A stretch of DNA of 18,886 bases. Origin: Muribaculaceae bacterium (GTDB lineage: Bacteria; Bacteroidota; Bacteroidia; Bacteroidales; Muribaculaceae). A model generated the notes under the pieces. The model was not told where the DNA came from. It searched no databases and saw only the letters and a list, made by a program, of their open reading frames with translations. The stretch lies in contig JAEDNZ010000013.1 in assembly GCA_016302215.1 (NCBI GenBank), positions 1 through 18,886 on the forward strand, read 5' to 3'. The translations under genes were made by a program, and so were the position numbers. Positions 16,267 through 18,886 of the stretch are shown piece by piece. How positions within the stretch are numbered: position 1 is the stretch's first letter; each line of letters begins with the position of its first letter.

Positions 16267-17385
16267 TTACAGCGCCGCCGCATAGGCGCGCCACCGCTCT
16301 ATCAAGGCGCTCATATCCGCCGGAATGTCGCAGGTGAAAAACATCTCGCGGCGCGTCACCGGGTGCACGAAGCCCAGCGTGCGGGCGTGAAGCGCCTGCC
16401 GCGGACACGCGGCAAAGCAATTGTCAATAAAAGCGCGATACTTGGCCGAGGGTATGCCGCGCAGCACCTGGTCGCCACCATAGCGCGCATCATTGAAGAG
16501 CGGATGACCGATGTGACGCATGTGCACACGTATCTGGTGTGTGCGTCCGGTCTCAAGCACACACTTCACGAGGCTCACATGTGTCAGCGGCTCCAGCACC
16601 TGATAGTGTGTCACGGCGTGTTTGCCATAGTCGCCGTCGGGAAACACCGCCATCTGCAGCCTGTCGCGCAGCGACCGGCCTATATTGCCCTCGATGCGCC
16701 CAACCGACGGTTCCGGAATGCCCCACACCAGCGCCACATACTCGCGCTTGGTGGTCTTGGCAAAGAATTGACGCCCGAGGTCTGTCTTGGCATCAGGGGT
16801 CTTCGCCACCACGAGCAGGCCCGATGTGTCCTTGTCTATGCGGTGCACCAGACCCATGCGCGGGTCGCTGACGTCATAGTCCGGATTATCCTTAAAGTGG
16901 TAGGCAAGCGCATTGACCAGAGTGCCCGAATAGTTGCCGTGGCCGGGGTGCACAACCAGGCCCGCCGGCTTGTTGACCACCAGCAGCGTCTCGTCTTCAT
17001 ACACTATGTCGAGGGGTATGTCCTCGGCTATGACCTCAAAGTCATAGCGCGGACGGTCCATAACGATTTGCACCACATCGAGCGGCTTCACACGGTAGTT
17101 GCTCTTGACGGCCTTGCCATTGACGAGGATACAGCCGGCCTCGGCTGCCTGCTGCACCCTGTTGCGCGATGAGCGTTGCAACCTATCCACCAGGAACTTA
17201 TCCACGCGCAGCAACTCCTGACCCTTATCGGCCACGAAGCGGAAGTGCTCATACATCTCATGGCCGGCGGCATCTACGATGACCACGCCGTCAGTGTTGC
17301 CGACGCCGGCATCAAGGTCGCCGTCATAGACCTCATCGGCGCTATCGCCGGCTATATCGCGAGGGGGGGTGACGTCGTCGGTCAT
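16267..17385 (-). CDS. rluD: RluD-family 23S rRNA pseudouridine synthase
   Basis: A 372-residue enzyme that converts uridines of 23S rRNA to pseudouridine, in E. coli at 1911, 1915 and 1917. An S4 RNA-binding domain (about 57-105, LLRVDKFLVDRLQ) is followed by the RluA-type catalytic domain. The catalytic aspartate is D184 in HRIDKDTSGL; RTHQIRVHMRHIGHP further on is the other family hallmark. The first 45 residues are an acidic Asp-rich extension before the S4 domain. The start at 17385 forms a 4-bp ATGA overlap with the end of the PASTA gene upstream, so the two are translated in a coupled way. RluD rather than RluA or RluC is inferred from the S4 domain and length. The gene ends 9 bp from the aminotransferase gene, convergently. 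Confidence 0.92.
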   Translation of the reverse strand: MTDDVTPPRDIAGDSADEVYDGDLDAGVGNTDGVVIVDAAGHEMYEHFRFVADKGQELLRVDKFLVDRLQRSSRNRVQQAAEAGCILVNGKAVKSNYRVKPLDVVQIVMDRPRYDFEVIAEDIPLDIVYEDETLLVVNKPAGLVVHPGHGNYSGTLVNALAYHFKDNPDYDVSDPRMGLVHRIDKDTSGLLVVAKTPDAKTDLGRQFFAKTTKREYVALVWGIPEPSVGRIEGNIGRSLRDRLQMAVFPDGDYGKHAVTHYQVLEPLTHVSLVKCVLETGRTHQIRVHMRHIGHPLFNDARYGGDQVLRGIPSAKYRAFIDNCFAACPRQALHARTLGFVHPVTRREMFFTCDIPADMSALIERWRAYAAAL

Positions 17386-18056
17386 AGCTCCTCGGCATCT
17401 GGCTCGTAAGTAGATGTGAAGTCGTTGATTATCGCGTCCTCGGCAGTGACGACATCTAAGCTGTCGGCGGCAACGCTGTCAGCCATCGCTGTGCCCACCT
17501 TGAGGATTACCGTGGAGGCCACGGAGATGCGCGAACCCACGCCTATAGGGCGGCCATCACACTCGGCGCCCTCCACCAGGTCGGGAAACGCCGACGGCAC
17601 ATTCACAATGCGTATGGCGCTGATGCCGAGGCTCTCCAGATAGCCCGTGGCCTGTCGCAGCGACACCCCGGTGATGGGCGTGGTGAGAGACACCTTCTTT
17701 GGCGAGAAGGCATTGACGGTGACATACACCTGACGACCGGCCTTCACGATAGCGCCCGCCTTCGGCCACGACTCTATCACGGTGCCCGGCTGAGCCTTCT
17801 TATCGTAGATTGAGTCGGAGATTTCTATTGACAGACCGGCCTCGGCAAGCACCTTTTCGGCCTTGTCATAGCTAAGATACTTAATCTGTGGCACCACGGC
17901 ATTATCGCCATGATGCGTCCAGAAATCAAGAAAAAACATCGCTCCTTCGGCCATGACAAAAGCCACGAGAAAGATGTATATCAAATTGACTATGATAGGG
18001 TGACGCTTGCGAAACGCGCCCAGGCGCGCTAAGATGCCTTCTGGATTGTTGCTCAT
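17382..18056 (-). CDS. Membrane-anchored PASTA-domain protein
   Basis: A 224-residue protein with a short basic cytoplasmic N-terminus (RKRHP), one membrane helix (about 21-43) and a periplasmic part. Two PASTA domains are visible: about residues 52-116 (VVPQIKYLSYDKAEKVLAEAGL, then KAGRQVYVTVNA) and about 120-190 (GVSLRQATGYLESLGI, then VILKVG). An acidic C-terminal tail of about 30 residues follows. PASTA domains usually sense peptidoglycan in kinases and penicillin-binding proteins; here there is no kinase or transpeptidase domain. Coupling to the rluD-like gene matches a conserved Bacteroidetes order that often continues to ddl, but ddl is not in this window (the aminotransferase gene is next). 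Envelope role inferred. A promoter lies at 18079-18086. Confidence 0.88.
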   Translation of the reverse strand: MSNNPEGILARLGAFRKRHPIIVNLIYIFLVAFVMAEGAMFFLDFWTHHGDNAVVPQIKYLSYDKAEKVLAEAGLSIEISDSIYDKKAQPGTVIESWPKAGAIVKAGRQVYVTVNAFSPKKVSLTTPITGVSLRQATGYLESLGISAIRIVNVPSAFPDLVEGAECDGRPIGVGSRISVASTVILKVGTAMADSVAADSLDVVTAEDAIINDFTSTYEPDAEEL

Positions 18057-18078
18057 CGTGCTGAGGTTAAGATTTCCG

Positions 18079-18086
18079 CAAAGTTA
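18079..18086 (-). promoter_or_regulatory. -7 promoter box of the PASTA/rluD operon
   Basis: Minus-strand TAACTTTG is an exact match to TAnnTTTG. It lies 23 bp before the start codon at 18056, so the leader would be short, about 15 nt. No clear TTTG -33 element stands 19 bp upstream; TTAG there is a weak match. Confidence 0.6.
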
Positions 18087-18453
18087 GCGAAAATCGCTGA
18101 TATATGCTAATATTATCCCCATTTACCCCCACTTTCTCTTCCTTTAACCCCGGAATTTGGCACTGGCGATGCGGGCTCGTCATAGCGGCTCCGGTGCCGG
18201 CAATATCACCGGCTCGCCGCGATGCTCGCACCCTACAAACATACAATAATATATAGGCTACACCTAATTGCGAGCCACTGGCTATAAAGCGGTAGCGAGA
18301 CTCCTGATTGAGAAACTTTAGCATTGTCATCAGGTGTGAATACTTCGGTAAAAAAATTATTAACTCACAGAGCCGTGTCTCGTTGCAACCGAAATCGGCT
18401 ATTTAGTTCGTTGAAAATCAATATGTTAGTTAACAATGTTTGGCATAATAAAA

Positions 18454-18484
18454 TTGGCCAAGTGGCTGATTTTCAGTAACTTTA
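18454..18484 (+). promoter_or_regulatory. Candidate + strand promoter before the orphan short frame
   Basis: TTG at 18454-18456 and TAACTTTA at 18477-18484 are 20 bp apart, close to the Bacteroidota consensus (last base A instead of G). An ATG follows at 18510 after a leader of about 20 nt. Inverted repeats overlap the promoter (18412-18420 with 18467-18475; 18456-18465 with 18522-18531). Confidence 0.45.
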
Positions 18485-18509
18485 ATGATGTCCCAACAAC
18501 ATTAAAGAG

Positions 18510-18629
18510 ATGAAAAAAAGTCCACTTGACCGATATGGGGAAATCGTAAACGATGCCTTGAGTAATGGTATCGGCAAGGGTTATTTCACGGTTATTTTGT
18601 TAGTTTTGTCGCCCCTGCGCACGATGTAG
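18510..18629 (+). pseudogene. Short orphan frame, possibly the truncated 5' end of a gene
   Basis: A 39-codon frame starting ATG AAA AAA AGT, with the plausible N-terminus KKSPLDRYGEIVNDALSNG, followed by GIGKGYF. It has a good promoter upstream, but after about residue 27 it runs antisense through the 3' end of the BspA-like gene and stops at 18629. The first part therefore looks like the head of a longer gene cut off at about 18584-18600, perhaps by recombination or loss of a mobile element. I do not recognise the family. It could also be a chance frame, or a genuine small protein. Confidence 0.3.
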
Positions 18630-18886
18630 ATGCCGGGGGTCAAGCTCTCGGCCGCCACCTTCATGCCCTGCAGGTTGTAGTATTCGGCGGTGGTGTTCTC
18701 GTCGGCTTCAATGCGGTCGATTGAACTGTTTTTTCTGGTGAAGTATCCGGTGTCGGGGTTGGCCATCGATGCATTAACCTTCATGGGGTCATAGGCCACA
18801 GCGCCTACCAGAGAAGTGCAGTCGAGGAACATGTCGTCAGATTCGGCGCAAGACCAGGTGTCATTGCAATAGATGGTAGTGAGGCC
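18581..18886 (-). CDS. BspA/DUF285-like surface protein, C-terminal part only
   Basis: The last 101 residues of a protein whose 5' end lies beyond the right edge. The visible start (GLTTIYCNDTW, then MFLDCTSLVGAVAYDP and NPDTGYF) matches the ending of BspA-like leucine-rich and DUF285 repeat proteins: a SL.TIYV...W line, a M(F)..C.SLVG line, then a GYFT close. A short spacer rich in charged residues leads to a tail YNLQGMKV, PGIYIVRRGD and a final KITVK, the Bacteroidales C-terminal tail. BspA-like proteins are surface or secreted and often bind host or matrix proteins. An ATG at 18832 within the frame is not the true start. The stop at 18581-18583 looks natural. Nothing like a terminator was seen just after it. 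Confidence 0.85.
   Translation of the reverse strand, partial: GLTTIYCNDTWSCAESDDMFLDCTSLVGAVAYDPMKVNASMANPDTGYFTRKNSSIDRIEADENTTAEYYNLQGMKVAAESLTPGIYIVRRGDKTNKITVK

Larger units (their letters stand above)
18057..18580. other. Longest intergenic stretch; no gene supported
   Basis: 524 bp between the PASTA gene start and the end of the BspA-like gene. It is more AT-rich than the coding DNA, especially from 18330. It contains the PASTA promoter (18079-18086), a second minus-strand -7 candidate (TATGTTTG, 18236-18243), a hairpin with 6-bp arms CCGGTG (18191-18196) and CACCGG (18207-18212), the palindrome GTTGCAAC (18382-18389), inverted repeats around a + strand promoter (18454-18484), and the beginning of a short frame at 18510. 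Minus-strand open frames here have no protein-like composition. No tRNA or known riboswitch was recognised. Confidence 0.7.

Noticed and set aside
16363..17172. 269-codon + strand frame inside the rluD-like gene
   Set aside because: Antisense shadow of a gene with intact S4 and pseudouridine synthase motifs; the product has no recognisable domain.
18067..18330. 87-codon minus-strand frame upstream of the PASTA gene
   Set aside because: It contains the PASTA promoter and has no protein-like pattern.

Overview
The window looks like chromosomal DNA of a Bacteroidales bacterium, most likely of the Muribaculaceae/Bacteroides-Prevotella type. The evidence is of four kinds. Several intergenic gaps carry the Bacteroidota promoter signature (a T-rich or TTG -33 element and a TAnnTTTG -7 box). 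Secreted proteins end in the short 'YN..GM.V...G......KV.VK' tail common in this order. NigD-like and DUF3467 proteins are present. A large GH31 enzyme, stand-alone PASTA protein and FtsX-type ABC cassette also fit. Coding DNA is GC-rich at third positions, which creates many long antisense shadow frames. No rRNA, tRNA, CRISPR array, phage module or complete insertion sequence was found.

Layout, left to right. (1) 83-1387: secreted beta-propeller-like protein, followed by a clear terminator at 1430-1466. (2) 1591-3891: secreted GH31 alpha-glycosidase with its own promoter. (3) 3932-11590: eight closely packed + strand genes: riboflavin synthase, a LolD-like ABC ATPase, a NigD-like lipoprotein, a DUF3467 protein, cysteinyl-tRNA synthetase, an EamA/DMT permease, a RecD/Pif1-type helicase and a GT4 glycosyltransferase. 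From cysS to the glycosyltransferase every junction overlaps (19, 8 and 4 bp). (4) 11575-14774, minus strand: a lipoprotein, a divergent ABC ATPase and an FtsX-like permease in one transcriptional order, converging on the glycosyltransferase with a 16 bp overlap. (5) 14775-15060: divergent promoter region. (6) 15061-16257, +: class I/II aminotransferase. (7) 16267-18056, minus: a PASTA-domain membrane protein and an RluD-family pseudouridine synthase, translationally coupled. (8) 18057-18580: the longest gene-poor stretch, with candidate promoters and inverted repeats and the start of a short + strand frame (18510-18629). That frame runs into the 3' end of a minus-strand BspA/DUF285-like surface protein truncated by the right edge.

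Most of the window is housekeeping and envelope biology: cofactor synthesis, tRNA charging, rRNA modification, DNA repair, ABC export, surface lipoproteins and glycan degradation. I see no strong case for a wholly new system. The best leads are the lipoprotein/ABC/FtsX cassette, whose ATPase lacks the H-loop histidine and has an altered Walker A; the shared C-terminal tail on the two secreted proteins at opposite ends of the window; and the orphan promoter plus short frame beside the BspA-like gene.
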